DNA of 62,096 nt from Chloroflexota bacterium (GCA_030447525.1 JAUJOR010000011.1:91629-153724); one strand, 5' to 3'; positions 17,963-28,055 are shown, numbered from the stretch's first letter. A program made the numbers and translations. The notes: generated from the sequence alone by a model not told the origin.

Positions 17963-19465
17963 CTACGGCTGCGCCCCACGACCGATCTCTTTCAGGCGAG
18001 CGGTGTCATAGAACAAGGGCACCGGCCGGGCGTCTTCCGTCTCCATACACCAGTCCAGCAGGCGGAGGCGCAGCTCGGCCAGGAGGCCGGCGCGCCGCGG
18101 GTCGCCCGCCAGGTTCGTGAGCTCCCACGGATCGGCGTCGAGGTCATACAGCTCGTCGTCGGCGGTGTTGTTGCCGGCGCCGGCATGGAGCGTGTCGTGG
18201 GTGTACTTTGCACCGAGCGTGCGCACCATCTTGGCCCGACCCTCTCCTTCCCGCTCGCGCAGCAGGGCCGGGCGCGGGCCTTCGCTCCCAGGGGGATAGA
18301 GGCGCTCCGCGGCGGCCATCGTCACGGCCGGGCCGCCGGCACCGTACTCGGCGAAGATGGCGTCGCGGGCCGGCGGCGCACCGGGCGTGCCGGGGAGGGG
18401 CTGCCCCTGGACGCCCGGGGGGAGGGGCACGCCGGCCAGGGACAGGACGGTCGGCATCACGTCGATGGTCGAGACCAGCTCCGGCCGGCGCTCGCCCGTT
18501 GGGAGATGCCCCGGCCAGCTGAGCAGCAGCGGCACGTGGGTCAGGCAGTCATAGAAGGCATTGGACTTGCCGAGCAGGCGGTGCTCGCCCAGGTAGTCCC
18601 CGTGGTCGCTGGTGAAGACGACCACCGTGTCCTCCCGCAAGCCCAGGCGCTCGAGCGTGTCCAGCAGAAAGCCGACCCGCTGGTCGAGGAAGTCGATCAT
18701 ACCGTAGTAGATGCTGGCCGCCAGGCGCACGTCGTCCTCTCGGAGATCGTCGTAGGCCAGGAGGTGGGAGTAGACGCGCTGCCGCTCGGGCTTGGTGTCC
18801 AGCTCCCCGGCGATCCACGGAGGGAGGGGCACGGACTCCGGCGGGTACTTGGAGGCGTAAGGCTCCGGCACCTGGAGGGGTGTGTGCGGGTCGGGAATGG
18901 AGACCCACAGGCACAAGGGCTGCTGGCCGCTGGCCTGCTCCTCGAGGAAGCGGGCCGCCCGCTCCGTGACTCGGTAGGTGGCCGACTCTTCGGGCGGCTC
19001 GCGCCGCACGCGCGCTAGCGGCCGGCGGATCCCCCGCGGTCCGGCCGGCCACTTCCCCGGTCCCGAGTTGACCATCGTCACTCCGGGGGCGATGACGTCG
19101 CCGTGGCCGGCGAGGAAGACGCAGTCGAAGTAGCGGTCGAAGTCCTCCTGGGTGAAGCAGTGGTTTTTCCCGAAGTGCCCCAGCCGGTAGCCGTGGGCGT
19201 GGAGCACCTGCGCCAGGTGGGTTTCAGTGCGGGGCATGGGGATCTCGTTCGTGCGGGCGCCGTGGCTGTGCGGCCAGCGGCCCGTCCAGAACGAGACGCG
19301 CGCCGGGACGCAAAGGGGGTGCGGGGTGAACGCTCGCTCGTAGAGGAGCCCCTCTGCTCCCAGGCGGGCCAGATTGGGCGTGCGCACCGGCCCGCCGTAG
19401 TGGTCGATGGCAGTGGCCTTCTGCTGGTCGGTCATGACTACCACGATGTGCGGCTGCTTGGCCAT
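17963..19465 (-). CDS. Sulfatase, formylglycine type
   Basis: Predicted type I sulfatase, 500 residues. It has HIVVVMTDQQKA at the N-terminus, activation motif C-V-P-A-R at residues 52-56 followed by VSFWTGRWPHSHG, GKNHCF near residue 98, and TSDHGDYLGEHRLLGK near residue 290. ATG 19465 is chosen because ggggagagggga lies just upstream and homology begins there; an open extension to 19546 is low-complexity. It is similar in layout to the sulfatase at 8455-9948. It is followed upstream by another sulfatase on the same strand about 180 bases away, so a two-gene unit is possible. Confidence 0.92.
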   Translation of the reverse strand: MAKQPHIVVVMTDQQKATAIDHYGGPVRTPNLARLGAEGLLYERAFTPHPLCVPARVSFWTGRWPHSHGARTNEIPMPRTETHLAQVLHAHGYRLGHFGKNHCFTQEDFDRYFDCVFLAGHGDVIAPGVTMVNSGPGKWPAGPRGIRRPLARVRREPPEESATYRVTERAARFLEEQASGQQPLCLWVSIPDPHTPLQVPEPYASKYPPESVPLPPWIAGELDTKPERQRVYSHLLAYDDLREDDVRLAASIYYGMIDFLDQRVGFLLDTLERLGLREDTVVVFTSDHGDYLGEHRLLGKSNAFYDCLTHVPLLLSWPGHLPTGERRPELVSTIDVMPTVLSLAGVPLPPGVQGQPLPGTPGAPPARDAIFAEYGAGGPAVTMAAAERLYPPGSEGPRPALLREREGEGRAKMVRTLGAKYTHDTLHAGAGNNTADDELYDLDADPWELTNLAGDPRRAGLLAELRLRLLDWCMETEDARPVPLFYDTARLKEIGRGAQP

Positions 19466-19643
19466 CCGTCCCCTCTCCCCTGCCCGCTGCTCGGCTGCTC
19501 CGCTGCTCCCCTGCCCGCTGCTCCTGCTGGCGTCGACCAAGGCCACTCCTAGTACCCGGCCACGGTGGTCTCACGGGGTATTCCTCAGATGGTGGTACCC
19601 AGCAACATCACCGTCACGAGGTAGTAGTGTTGGCCGGGCGCTT

Positions 19644-21041
19644 TCAGCGACGCCGGTCGGCCTCGACCGATTCGAACCACGCCAGCAGCGACGCCTCCAG
19701 GCGCCGCACTCGCTCCGGCTCCTCGGCGGCGCGATCGTGTCGCTCGTACGGGTCGGCCGCGATGTTGAAGAGCAAGGGCGGGGGTGGTGCCGACAGCGTG
19801 CGGGCCGGCTCCGGCCCTGGCGTGATGTCCGTGATCGAGCAGGGCACCTGCTTGAGCGCCCGGTCGACGGCCAGGTCTTCCGGGGCCACCACCATCGCCT
19901 CTGGGATCCGCGGCCGCACCAGCTTCCAGTCCCCTTCCCGCACGGCCGCGTTGCATTCGACCACGGGGGTGTAGCGGTTCCACTGCCAGAACCGGGGCGG
20001 TCCCGTCCCCACCGCCTCCCCTCGCAGCGCCCCCAGCGCGCTCTGCCCGTCCAGCGGCCCGGCGGCCCCCACCGCCTGTGGGTCGAGACCGGCCGCCTCC
20101 AGGAGCGTCGGTAGCCAGTCGCAGAAGTGCAGCAGGGCATGCACCGTACGACCACCCCCCGGGAGTCTCGCCGGCCAGCGCACGATCGCCGGGACGCGAA
20201 TGCCCCCCTCGAACACCGTCCCCTTGCTGCCGTGAAAGTGCCCGTTGAAGCGGTCGGCCGCTTCGTCTCCCTGGCCCCCGAACTGCGGCCCGTTGTCGCT
20301 GGTGAACACGACCAGCGTGTCCTCTACCAGGCCGTGCCCCTCCAGCGTCTCCAGCAGGCGCCCGATCCCCGCGTCCATGCGCCGGTTCATGCCATAGATG
20401 GTGCGCACGCGCGTCGTCAGCTGCCCCAGCTCCAGGAACGGCGCCACGTCCTCCGCCGGGCATTGGAAGGGGAAGTGCGGGGCGTTGTACGTCAGATGCA
20501 GGAAGAAGGGCTCGCGGGCGTGCCGCTCGACGAACGCGACCGCCTCGGCGGTGAGCACCTCCGTGACGTAGCGCCCGTCTGCCCGGGTCGTGGTGCGGTA
20601 GGCGCCGTTGTAGTCCAGGCGGTAGTCCCAGTAGTCGATCCAGCCGCCGCGGAAGCCGCAGAACTCCTGGAACCCTCGATGGTTGGGGTGGTAGCGCTCG
20701 TCCAGGGCCCCCAGGTGCCACTTGCCGATCAGCCCCGTGGCGTAGCCGGCGGACCGGAAATGGTCGGCCACGGTGCGCTCGCGCAGCGCCAGCCGGTCGA
20801 GCCCGCGCCCTTCCAGGGTGTCAATCGCCCCCGTGCGGTGGGCATACCTCCCGGTCATCAGCGCCGCCCGCGCCGGGGCGCACACCGCCGATCCCGAGTA
20901 GTGCTGCGTCAGCCGCACCCCTTCGCCCGCCAGCCGGTCGAGGTGGGGAGTCTGCACATCCGAGTTCCCGAACGCCCCCAGGTCGCCGTACCCCAGGTCG
21001 TCGGCAACGATGAACACGACGTTGGGCCGGTCAGCGGGCAT
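19644..21041 (-). CDS. Arylsulfatase, formylglycine type
   Basis: Predicted arylsulfatase (N-acetylgalactosamine-6-sulfatase/AslA type), 465 residues. It starts PNVVFIVADDLGYGDLGAFG with the DD metal pair; activation motif C-A-P-A-R at residues 54-58 then AALMTGRYAHRTGA; GLIGKWHLG near residue 107; NAPHFPFQCP; FTSDNGPQFGG for the second metal site; and a GSKGTVFEGGIRVPAIVRWPA segment. Full length. Start ATG 21041 has only a weak purine-rich leader. The conserved KGT-x-EGG-x-R-VP segment favours an exo-acting glycan sulfatase (family knowledge); the exact substrate is unknown. Confidence 0.93.
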   Translation of the reverse strand: MPADRPNVVFIVADDLGYGDLGAFGNSDVQTPHLDRLAGEGVRLTQHYSGSAVCAPARAALMTGRYAHRTGAIDTLEGRGLDRLALRERTVADHFRSAGYATGLIGKWHLGALDERYHPNHRGFQEFCGFRGGWIDYWDYRLDYNGAYRTTTRADGRYVTEVLTAEAVAFVERHAREPFFLHLTYNAPHFPFQCPAEDVAPFLELGQLTTRVRTIYGMNRRMDAGIGRLLETLEGHGLVEDTLVVFTSDNGPQFGGQGDEAADRFNGHFHGSKGTVFEGGIRVPAIVRWPARLPGGGRTVHALLHFCDWLPTLLEAAGLDPQAVGAAGPLDGQSALGALRGEAVGTGPPRFWQWNRYTPVVECNAAVREGDWKLVRPRIPEAMVVAPEDLAVDRALKQVPCSITDITPGPEPARTLSAPPPPLLFNIAADPYERHDRAAEEPERVRRLEASLLAWFESVEADRRR

Positions 21042-21455
21042 CGGCCGCCCCCGCGGTGCCGCGCCCTGTGCGGCGCCTGCCGGCCGGGGGCCGGTCGAAG
21101 CAGTCGCCGTCGACCCGCAGGACGTCTTGTCGCCCCGTCCCGGCGGTCACCGCCCCGCCTCGCGCAGCGGGCTGGACGTTGCCGAACGTGCTGTGCATGT
21201 CATAGGCATGAAACGTTGCACCCTCCCTTTACCGCCTATCCGGCGAGCCCCAGCAAGCCGGCCGGGCCAAACGACTACGTTGTGCTCGCCGGTGTCCTTC
21301 CTGCGAAGATAGCCGCCCCTTGCCCCAGCTCGTCCCCCATCTTCACGGCCGTCTCTGCCTGCCCCGGACGTGGCACTCAGCGTACATGGAGACGGGCCAG
21401 GCGAGCCCGATGTGACGCCATCCGGGGGCCAGGTCGCATCTCCTGTACCATACCG
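21042..21455. other. Intergenic stretch without a recognisable gene
   Basis: About 410 bases between the divergent arylsulfatase and copA control regions. The open frames here are short, have no ribosome-binding site and match nothing I recognise. Confidence 0.5.
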
Positions 21456-21477
21456 TCCCACCCCCCAGGGGGAGGGA
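21456..21477. promoter_or_regulatory. CsoR-like GC palindrome upstream of the copper ATPase
   Basis: The 10-base arms tcccaccccc and gggggaggga pair with one mismatch around a CA centre. This resembles CsoR-type copper-repressor operators, which are GC-rich palindromes of the CCCCC-centre-GGGGG form. It abuts the -35 box at 21478. No csoR gene lies in the window, so the assignment is inference. Confidence 0.5.
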
Positions 21478-21506
21478 TTGACGAACGGGCCCACGGCTGT
21501 TACTGT
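21478..21506 (+). promoter_or_regulatory. Sigma70-like promoter for the copper operon
   Basis: TTGACG (21478-21483) and TACTGT (21501-21506) are separated by exactly 17 bases. The -35 matches consensus at five of six positions; the -10 is weaker but keeps the first two and last bases. It lies about 195 bases before ATG 21702 and between two GC palindromes, as expected for a repressed promoter. Confidence 0.5.
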
Positions 21507-21517
21507 CTAGCCGGGAA

Positions 21518-21537
21518 CCCTCCCCCTGGGGGGAGGG
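21518..21537. promoter_or_regulatory. Second CsoR-like GC palindrome
   Basis: Perfect 9-base arms ccctccccc and gggggaggg around a TG centre, 11 bases downstream of the -10 box. With the palindrome at 21456-21477 it brackets the promoter. The alternative is that the two palindromes are halves of a repetitive extragenic element. Confidence 0.5.
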
Positions 21538-21634
21538 GTAAGCGGGCCCGGGGAACGTGAGGCCGCTGCCGGGGCAGAGGTTTGAACGACGGCGCCGGAA
21601 AGCCGGGCGCTTCCAGCCCCACAGTCCAGCCCAG

Positions 21635-21674
21635 GTAGCCCAGGCTGAGTGTAGCCCAGGCTGAGTGTAGCCCA
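21635..21674. repeat. 16-bp tandem repeat in the copA leader
   Basis: Two perfect copies of gtagcccaggctgagt (21635-21650, 21651-21666) and the start of a third, ending 27 bases before the ATG of the copper ATPase. Confidence 0.9.
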
Positions 21675-21701
21675 AGCAGAAACCGTCCCAGGGACAAGAG
21701 T

Positions 21702-24700
21702 ATGGCCACGGCAACGAAGACGAACGGGCGTGAGATCACCCTTCCGGTCACGGGAATGACCTGCGCTTCGTGCGTCCGGCGGATCGAAAAGGCCCTCTCC
21801 AAGGTAGAGGGCGTGGAGGAGGCCAGCGTCAACCTCGCCACCGAGAAGGCCAAGGTGATCTTCGACCCCGCTGTAGCCGGCGTCTCCCAGCTCACGGCGG
21901 CCGTCGAGAAGGCCGGCTACGGGATCGGCGAGCTACCCCCGGCCGGCACGACGCCGGCCCCGTCCCCTGCTCCCCATGAGGCGGTCTCTGACCAGATGGT
22001 CTCTGACCAGGTGGCCTCTAGCCAGGCCCCCGCTGGGGCGCCGGACGGGCCGGCGTCCCAGCGGCCGGAGCTGGCGCGGCAGGGCGAGCTGGACGACTTG
22101 CGGCGCAAGTGGACGGTGAGCCTGGCCAGCGGCGTGGTCATGATGGCGCTGATGTACCTGCCGCTCCCGGTGGGGATGGGGGTGCTGGCGCCGGCCCTGC
22201 TGATTGCCGCCACCGTGGTGCAGTTCTGGGCCGGCGGGGGCTTCTACCGCGCTGCCTGGGGGGCCGCGCGCCACGGCGGCACCAACATGAACACCCTGGT
22301 GGCCGTGGGCACGACCGCGGCCTACGCCTACAGCGCCTTCGTCACCCTCTGGCCGGCCCTGGCCGAGCGCTGGGGCTTCCCCTTCCACCTCTACTACGAG
22401 ACGGCGGTGGTCGTCATCGCCCTCATCTTGCTGGGGCGCTGGCTGGAGGCGCGCGCAAAGAAGCAGACCGGGGCCGCCATCAAGGCCTTGATGGGCCTGC
22501 AGGCACGGACGGCGCGGGTCATCCGTGACGGCGTCGAGCAGGACGTCCCGCTGGAGGCAGTCCGGGTGGGCGACCGGGTGCGCGTCCGCCCCGGCGAGAA
22601 GGTGCCGGTAGACGGCGTGGTGGAAGAGGGCCGGTCGGCGCTCGACGAGAGCATGCTGACCGGCGAGTCCCTGCCGGTGGACAAGGGCCCGGGCGCCCCC
22701 GTTATCGGCGCCACGCTGAACACAACGGGCGCCTTCGTCTTCCGCGCCACCAAGGTGGGACAGGACACCACCCTGGCGCAGATCGTCCGGCTGGTGGAGG
22801 AGGCCCAGGGATCCAAGGCCCCGATGCAGCGCCTGGCGGACACCATCTCCGGCTACTTCGTCCCGGCCGTGCTGGCCCTGGCCGCCCTGACGGTCGCCGG
22901 CTGGCTGGCCTTCGGCCCGGAGCCGCGGGCGACGCTGGCGCTGCAGGCGGCCATCGCCGTGCTGATCATCGCCTGCCCCTGCGCCCTGGGGCTGGCGACG
23001 CCGACGGCGATCATGGTGGGCACCGGCAAAGCGGCCGAGCACGGCGTCCTGATCCGGGGCGGCGAGGCGCTCGAGAGCGCCCGGCGCATCAACGCCATCG
23101 TGCTGGACAAGACCGGGACGCTGACCAGAGGCAAGCCGGCGCTCACCGACGTGCTCCTTGCCGGGGACGCCGGCCTCTCGGAGCCGGCGCTCCTGCGCCT
23201 GGTGGCCTCGGCCGAGCGCGGCTCCGAGCACCCCCTGGCCCAGGCGATCGTCGACGGGGGGCAGGCCCGCGGGGCGGCGCTGGTGGAGCCCGAGCGGTTC
23301 GAGTCCGTCACCGGGCGCGGCGTCGTTGCCGTCGTGGACGGACACCTGGTGCTGGTGGGTAACCGCGCCCTGCTCGGCGAGTACGCCGTGGCGTCCGGGG
23401 AGCTCGATGCACCGGGGGCGGAGCTGGCGGATGCCGGGAAGACGCCCGTCTACGCCGCGGTCGATGGTCGGGCAGTGGCGGTGCTCGGCGTCGCCGATAC
23501 CCTCAAACCGGAGTCACATGAGGCGGTCGCGCAGCTCAAGGCCCTCGGCCTGGAGGTGTGGATGTTGACCGGCGACAACCGGGCAACGGCCGCCGCCGTC
23601 GCGCGCGAGGTGGGTATCGACCAGGTCATGGCGGAGGTGCTCCCTGAGCAAAAGGCCGGCAAGATCAAGGCGTTGCAGGCCGAGGGCAAGGTGGTGGCCA
23701 TGGTGGGCGACGGGATCAACGACGCCCCCGCCCTGGCCCAGGCCGACCTGGGCATCGCCATTGGCACCGGCACGGACGTGGCCATGGCCGCCTCCGACGT
23801 CACCCTGATTGGGGGAGACTTACGGACCATCGTCACGGCCATCGCCCTGTCTCGAAAGACGGTGGGGGTGATCAAGCAGGGGCTGTTCTGGGCCTTCGCC
23901 TACAACGTCCTGCTCATCCCTGTGGCCATGGGAGCGCTGTACCCCTTCTTTGGGGTGCTGCTCGACCCGGTGCTGGCCGCGGCCGCCATGGCCATGAGCA
24001 GCGTGAGCGTGGTGACCAACGCCCTGCGCCTGCGGGGCTTCCACCGCCCGGAAAGCGCCGCGGCCATCCTGCACCCCTCGTGGGGGGAGCGGGTGCGGGA
24101 GTATGCCTATCTCGCCGGCATCGCCCTGGTCGCCCTCGCCGTCGGCGTCACCTCCCTGTTCCTGGCGCGGCCGGGACATGGCGCCGGCGATGCGAGCCAG
24201 GCAGGCACAAGAGGGACAGCTATGGCCTCTGAAAAGATGTACCCGGTCGTCTCGGCCGCGGCCGCGGGCGTGCGGGCGGAGCTCAGCGTGGCGGCACCGG
24301 TCGAGCCCAGCGTCCCCGTCCGCCTGGCCTACCGCCTGGCGGACGCCCGCTCAGGTGCCCCGCTCACGGACGTCGTCGTGGCCCACGAGGCCCCCGTGCA
24401 CCTGATTGCGGTGCGCCGTGACCTGACGCACTTCCAGCACCTGCACCCCCAGCCCACCGGCCGGCCTGGTGAGTACGCCCTGGACGTCACCTTCCCAGAA
24501 GCGGGCTCGTACCTCCTGTTCGCCGAGTTCACCCGCACCACCGAGCAGACCGTGCTCCTGCAGGACAGCCTGGATGTCAGTGGGCCGTCCGGCGCGGCCG
24601 GGCTGGCCGAGGACCGCGCCCCCAAGGTCGTCGCCGGCGACTTGCGAGTCGCCCTCCAGGGCGCGGGCGCGGTGGAGGCCGGCCGGGAGGCTACCCTGGC

Positions 24701-25034
24701 CTTTCGGATCGAGGACCCCCGCACGGGCGAAGGGGTGCGCGATTTGCAAGCGTATCTCGGCGCCCCGGCGCACGTCGTCGTCCTGAGCGCGGATGGCCAG
24801 ACCTTTGCCCATACACACGGCGAGGCGACCGGCGCCGGTAGCCACGGCGCGCCAGGGGGGCGCAGCGACACCGGCGCCTCCCACGGCGGGCACACGGCCA
24901 CGGGGGCGACGTACGGCCCGGAGATCGCCTTCCATCACACCTTCCCCCGGCCCGGCCTGTACAAGGTGTGGGGACAGTTCAGGGACCACCATGAGCAGGT
25001 GGTCACCGCGGACTTCGTCATCCGCGCCCGCTGA
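21702..25034 (+). CDS. copA: Copper-exporting P1B-type ATPase with C-terminal extracytoplasmic domain fusion
   Basis: Predicted Cu(I) efflux ATPase. The N-terminal heavy-metal-binding domain has G-M-T-C-A-S-C at residues 18-24. Residues 130-280 hold the first membrane helices. The ion motif C-P-C lies at about 425-427, the phosphorylation site DKTGTLT at about 469, and the hinge GDGINDAP at about 669-676. The CPC class is Cu+/Ag+ specific. Most CopA proteins are 700-850 residues; this one has 1110. After a further hydrophobic segment ([20 protein letters not shown]) comes a tail of about 280 residues with [15 protein letters not shown], a His/Gly-rich stretch and [21 protein letters not shown]. 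This tail resembles FixH/YtkA-like secreted domains and would face outward. It heads a copper operon. Confidence 0.93.
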   Translation: MATATKTNGREITLPVTGMTCASCVRRIEKALSKVEGVEEASVNLATEKAKVIFDPAVAGVSQLTAAVEKAGYGIGELPPAGTTPAPSPAPHEAVSDQMVSDQVASSQAPAGAPDGPASQRPELARQGELDDLRRKWTVSLASGVVMMALMYLPLPVGMGVLAPALLIAATVVQFWAGGGFYRAAWGAARHGGTNMNTLVAVGTTAAYAYSAFVTLWPALAERWGFPFHLYYETAVVVIALILLGRWLEARAKKQTGAAIKALMGLQARTARVIRDGVEQDVPLEAVRVGDRVRVRPGEKVPVDGVVEEGRSALDESMLTGESLPVDKGPGAPVIGATLNTTGAFVFRATKVGQDTTLAQIVRLVEEAQGSKAPMQRLADTISGYFVPAVLALAALTVAGWLAFGPEPRATLALQAAIAVLIIACPCALGLATPTAIMVGTGKAAEHGVLIRGGEALESARRINAIVLDKTGTLTRGKPALTDVLLAGDAGLSEPALLRLVASAERGSEHPLAQAIVDGGQARGAALVEPERFESVTGRGVVAVVDGHLVLVGNRALLGEYAVASGELDAPGAELADAGKTPVYAAVDGRAVAVLGVADTLKPESHEAVAQLKALGLEVWMLTGDNRATAAAVAREVGIDQVMAEVLPEQKAGKIKALQAEGKVVAMVGDGINDAPALAQADLGIAIGTGTDVAMAASDVTLIGGDLRTIVTAIALSRKTVGVIKQGLFWAFAYNVLLIPVAMGALYPFFGVLLDPVLAAAAMAMSSVSVVTNALRLRGFHRPESAAAILHPSWGERVREYAYLAGIALVALAVGVTSLFLARPGHGAGDASQAGTRGTAMASEKMYPVVSAAAAGVRAELSVAAPVEPSVPVRLAYRLADARSGAPLTDVVVAHEAPVHLIAVRRDLTHFQHLHPQPTGRPGEYALDVTFPEAGSYLLFAEFTRTTEQTVLLQDSLDVSGPSGAAGLAEDRAPKVVAGDLRVALQGAGAVEAGREATLAFRIEDPRTGEGVRDLQAYLGAPAHVVVLSADGQTFAHTHGEATGAGSHGAPGGRSDTGASHGGHTATGATYGPEIAFHHTFPRPGLYKVWGQFRDHHEQVVTADFVIRAR

Positions 25035-25115
25035 CCGGGCGCTTCAGCCGGCGTCCCACAGCTCAACCCAGCTTGCGTCGCCGAACACCAGCACGACCAA
25101 CGAAAGGGACTCACC

Positions 25116-25337
25116 GTGAGCAAGGTCATTCTGGACATCCCCGAGATCTCGTGCGAACATTGCTCGCAGGCCATCACCAAGGTCCTCCAGCCCCAGGCGG
25201 GCGTGCAAAGCGTCAGCGTCGACGTCCCGACTCAGAGGGTACACCTGGAGTACGACGAGCGCGTCATCTCCCTGGATCGAGTAAAGGAGATCCTGGCCGA
25301 GGAGGAGTATCCGGTCGAGTCGGTCGCGGCCGCCTGA
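25116..25337 (+). CDS. copZ: CopZ-like heavy-metal-associated copper chaperone
   Basis: 73-residue HMA domain protein that would carry Cu(I) in the cytoplasm to the ATPases. The metal motif is I-S-C-E-H-C (Cys at about 12 and 15); the usual M-x-C-x-x-C Met is replaced. The secondary structure pattern beta-alpha-beta-beta-alpha-beta fits the whole length. Starts at GTG 25116 after gaaaggga, 81 bases after copA, so the two are probably co-transcribed. Confidence 0.88.
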   Translation: MSKVILDIPEISCEHCSQAITKVLQPQAGVQSVSVDVPTQRVHLEYDERVISLDRVKEILAEEEYPVESVAAA

Positions 25338-25778
25338 CCCGGCGGCGGCCACCCCGACCGGGCCGGCCGACAGGACAGAGCACTGCCCCCTCGCGCCCGG
25401 GCCGGCGCCTCGTTGGGAGGCCGGAGCACTCGTCGCGGCAGCGGTGGCGCTCCTCTGGGCACCGCCCGGAGATGCGTGGACGCCGATGCTCGCGGCGGTC
25501 GCGCCCCACCCGCCGGACTCCTCGCGCCTGCACACCCGCCTCGGCGTGTTCCTGAACTGATCCGTTCCTCGCTACGCCTCTCCGGGTTCCACGCGCCCCC
25601 CGCCGCGGTGACGCACCCGGGCCGTGCCGACCGCCTGATTGAGGCGTCCCAGGCGAAGGGACGACGCCCTTGACTGCACTTGCAGTACCGGGTACCGGCG
25701 CCTGAGTGCCCGCCTGGAGGGTGACCGCGGCCGGCGGTGGCGTCTACGTGAAGAAGCGAAGAAGCAAGGAGCACGATC
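25338..25778. other. Intergenic stretch before copB
   Basis: About 440 bases without a supported gene. A short inverted repeat (ctgca-ct-tgcag, 25675-25686) follows TTGACT at 25672, but no convincing -10 box stands at the right distance. Nothing else is recognised. Confidence 0.45.
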
Positions 25779-28055
25779 ATGGCACCGCCGGCCCACCACC
25801 ACGCCGCTGACGCGCCCCACGATCACGAGGCGCACCCCCGCGTTCCGGCCGCCGGAGCGGTACGGGATGCTCGCGAGCAGTTGGGCGCCGCGGCCGTCCA
25901 CGGGCACCCGGACGTAGGGCATACGGAGCACGAGACGCACGGCGCCCACGGTGGTCAGGGCGGGCCTGCGCGGCCCGACGCGCACGCTGGCCACGACGCG
26001 CACGCGGGGCACGCCGGTCATGGCGAGGCGATGTTCGCCCGGCCCTTCTGGGTGTCGCTCTTCCTGACGCTCCCGGTGCTGCTCTACGCGGAGCACATCC
26101 AAATGCTCCTGGGCTACAGCGCCCCGGCGTTCCCCGGTTCGCGCTGGCTGGAGCCGGTGCTGAGCAGCGCCATCTACTGGTACGGGGGCTGGGTCTTTCT
26201 GAGTGGCGCGGCCTCCGAGCTGCGCGCCCGGCAGCCGGGGATGATGACGCTCGTCGCCCTGGCCATCTCTACCGCCTACGTCTACAGCCTCGCGGTCACG
26301 TTCGGCCTGGTCGCCGGCATGCCCTTCTACTGGGAGCTGGCCACGCTGGTGACGATCATGCTCCTGGGCCACTGGCTGGAGATGCGGGCGGTGGGCAGCG
26401 CGCAGAGCGCCCTGGGCGAGCTGGCCAAGCTCCTCCCGGATACGGCCGAGCGCGTGGTGAACGACGCGCCCGGGCGTACCGAGCGAGTGCCCATCGCCGA
26501 CCTCCGCGCCGGCGACCTGGTACTGGTGCGCCCCGGCGCCCGAGTGCCGGCCGACGGCGCGGTGGAGGACGGCCGCAGTCAGGTGGACGAGAGCCTGCTC
26601 ACCGGGGAGTCGCGCCCGGTGAACAAGGACGTCGGCGACGAGGTGATCGCCGGCGCCGTCAACGCCACCGGCAGCCTGCGGGTGCGGGTGACGCGGATCG
26701 GCGAGGCGACGGCCCTGGCCGGGATCATGCGCCTGGTGGCCGAGGCGCAGACCGGCCGCACGCGGGCGCAGGCCCTGGCCGACCGTGCGGCCGCCTGGCT
26801 CACCCTGGTGGCCGTAGGCGTGGCCCTGTTGGCCCTGGTGGGGTGGACGCTGGCGCGGGGCTTCGACGACTACACCCTGGAGCGGGTCGTCACCACCCTG
26901 GTGGTGGCCTGCCCCCACGCCCTCGGCCTGGCCATCCCGCTGGTGATCGCCATCTCCACCACCCTCTCGGCCCGCAACGGCATCCTCGTGCGCGACCGGC
27001 TGGCCCTGGAGCGGGCGCGCGAGCTGGACGCCGTCGTCTTCGACAAGACCGGCACGCTGACGCGCGGCGAGCAGGGCCTCGTCGACGTCGCCGCCGGCGG
27101 TGAGCCGGACGAGGCCCGGGCCCTGGCGCTGGCGGCGGCGGTGGAGGGAGACAGCGAGCACCCCCTGGCCCGCGCCCTCGTCGCCGCGGCGCGGGAGCGG
27201 GGGGCGACCGTCCCGCCGGCGGACGGCTTCGAGGCGCTCCCCGGGCGAGGCGTCCAGGCGCGGGTGGACGGGCGACTGTTTCAAGTCGGCGGGCCGGCCC
27301 TCCTGGAGCAGGCGGACCTGACCGTGCCGCCTCGCCTGGCCGAGCGGGCGCGCACCTGGTGCGAGCGAGGCCAGACGGCGGTGTACCTGACCGAGATTGC
27401 GCCGCCGTCGCGGTCGGGGCGCGTGCTGGCGGCCTTCGCCCTGGCGGACGTCATCCGCCCCGAGAGCCGGGAGGCGGTGGCGACCCTCCAGCGCCAGGGG
27501 GTGCGGGTGGCGATGCTCACCGGCGACTCTGACGCCGTGGCCCGCCGGGTGGCGGCCGAGCTGGGCATCGACGAGGTCTTCGCCCAGGTGCTCCCGCAGC
27601 ACAAGAGCGAGAAGATCCGCGAGTTGCAGGGGCGCGGGCGGCGCGTGGCCATGGTCGGGGACGGGGTGAACGACGCCCCCGCCCTGGCCCAGGCCGACGT
27701 GGGCGTCGCCATCGGCGCCGGCACCGACGTGGCGCGGGCGTCGGCGGGGATCGTGCTGGTGCGGAACGACCCGCGCGACGTAGCCGGCATCATCCGGCTC
27801 AGCCGGGCCACCTACCGCAAGATGGTGCAGAACCTGGCCTGGGCGGTGGGCTACAACGTCATCGCCTTGCCCCTGGCGGCGGGGGCCTTCGCCTGGGCCG
27901 GAATCGTGCTGCCGGCGTGGGCCGGGGCCGTCCTGATGTCTGCCAGCACGATCATCGTCGCCATCAACGCCCAGACGCTGCGCGGCCTGCGCCTGCGCGC
28001 CGCGGACGGTGACCTCCCGCTCCCGGCGGTGGCGTCTCAGCTACCGGCCGCCTGA
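25779..28055 (+). CDS. copB: Copper-transporting P1B-type ATPase, CopB class, His-rich N-terminus
   Basis: Predicted heavy-metal ATPase of 758 residues. Instead of an HMA domain, the first 85 residues are His-rich with repeated H-x-G-H and A-H-A-G-H-type motifs. Membrane motif A-C-P-H-A-L-G-L places C-P-H at about 378-380, the CPH signature of the P1B-3 (CopB, Cu2+/Cu+) class. Phosphorylation site DKTGTLT at about 422, hinge [12 protein letters not shown] at about 627, TGES actuator loop present. ATG 25779 follows gcaaggagc. Having both a CPC and a CPH ATPase suggests handling of both copper redox states or different cellular needs. Confidence 0.93.
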   Translation: MAPPAHHHAADAPHDHEAHPRVPAAGAVRDAREQLGAAAVHGHPDVGHTEHETHGAHGGQGGPARPDAHAGHDAHAGHAGHGEAMFARPFWVSLFLTLPVLLYAEHIQMLLGYSAPAFPGSRWLEPVLSSAIYWYGGWVFLSGAASELRARQPGMMTLVALAISTAYVYSLAVTFGLVAGMPFYWELATLVTIMLLGHWLEMRAVGSAQSALGELAKLLPDTAERVVNDAPGRTERVPIADLRAGDLVLVRPGARVPADGAVEDGRSQVDESLLTGESRPVNKDVGDEVIAGAVNATGSLRVRVTRIGEATALAGIMRLVAEAQTGRTRAQALADRAAAWLTLVAVGVALLALVGWTLARGFDDYTLERVVTTLVVACPHALGLAIPLVIAISTTLSARNGILVRDRLALERARELDAVVFDKTGTLTRGEQGLVDVAAGGEPDEARALALAAAVEGDSEHPLARALVAAARERGATVPPADGFEALPGRGVQARVDGRLFQVGGPALLEQADLTVPPRLAERARTWCERGQTAVYLTEIAPPSRSGRVLAAFALADVIRPESREAVATLQRQGVRVAMLTGDSDAVARRVAAELGIDEVFAQVLPQHKSEKIRELQGRGRRVAMVGDGVNDAPALAQADVGVAIGAGTDVARASAGIVLVRNDPRDVAGIIRLSRATYRKMVQNLAWAVGYNVIALPLAAGAFAWAGIVLPAWAGAVLMSASTIIVAINAQTLRGLRLRAADGDLPLPAVASQLPAA

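Noticed and set aside
19480..19560. Gctgctc-rich repeats upstream of the sulfatase at 17963-19465
   Set aside because: Imperfect low-complexity sequence with no fixed unit; not treated as a distinct tandem repeat.
25672..25710. Possible MerR/CueR-type operator before copB
   Set aside because: TTGACT and a small dyad are present, but no -10 box fits either a 17- or a 19-20-base spacer.
25572..27602. 676-codon minus-strand open frame
   Set aside because: Antisense to copB; typical shadow of a high-GC gene.
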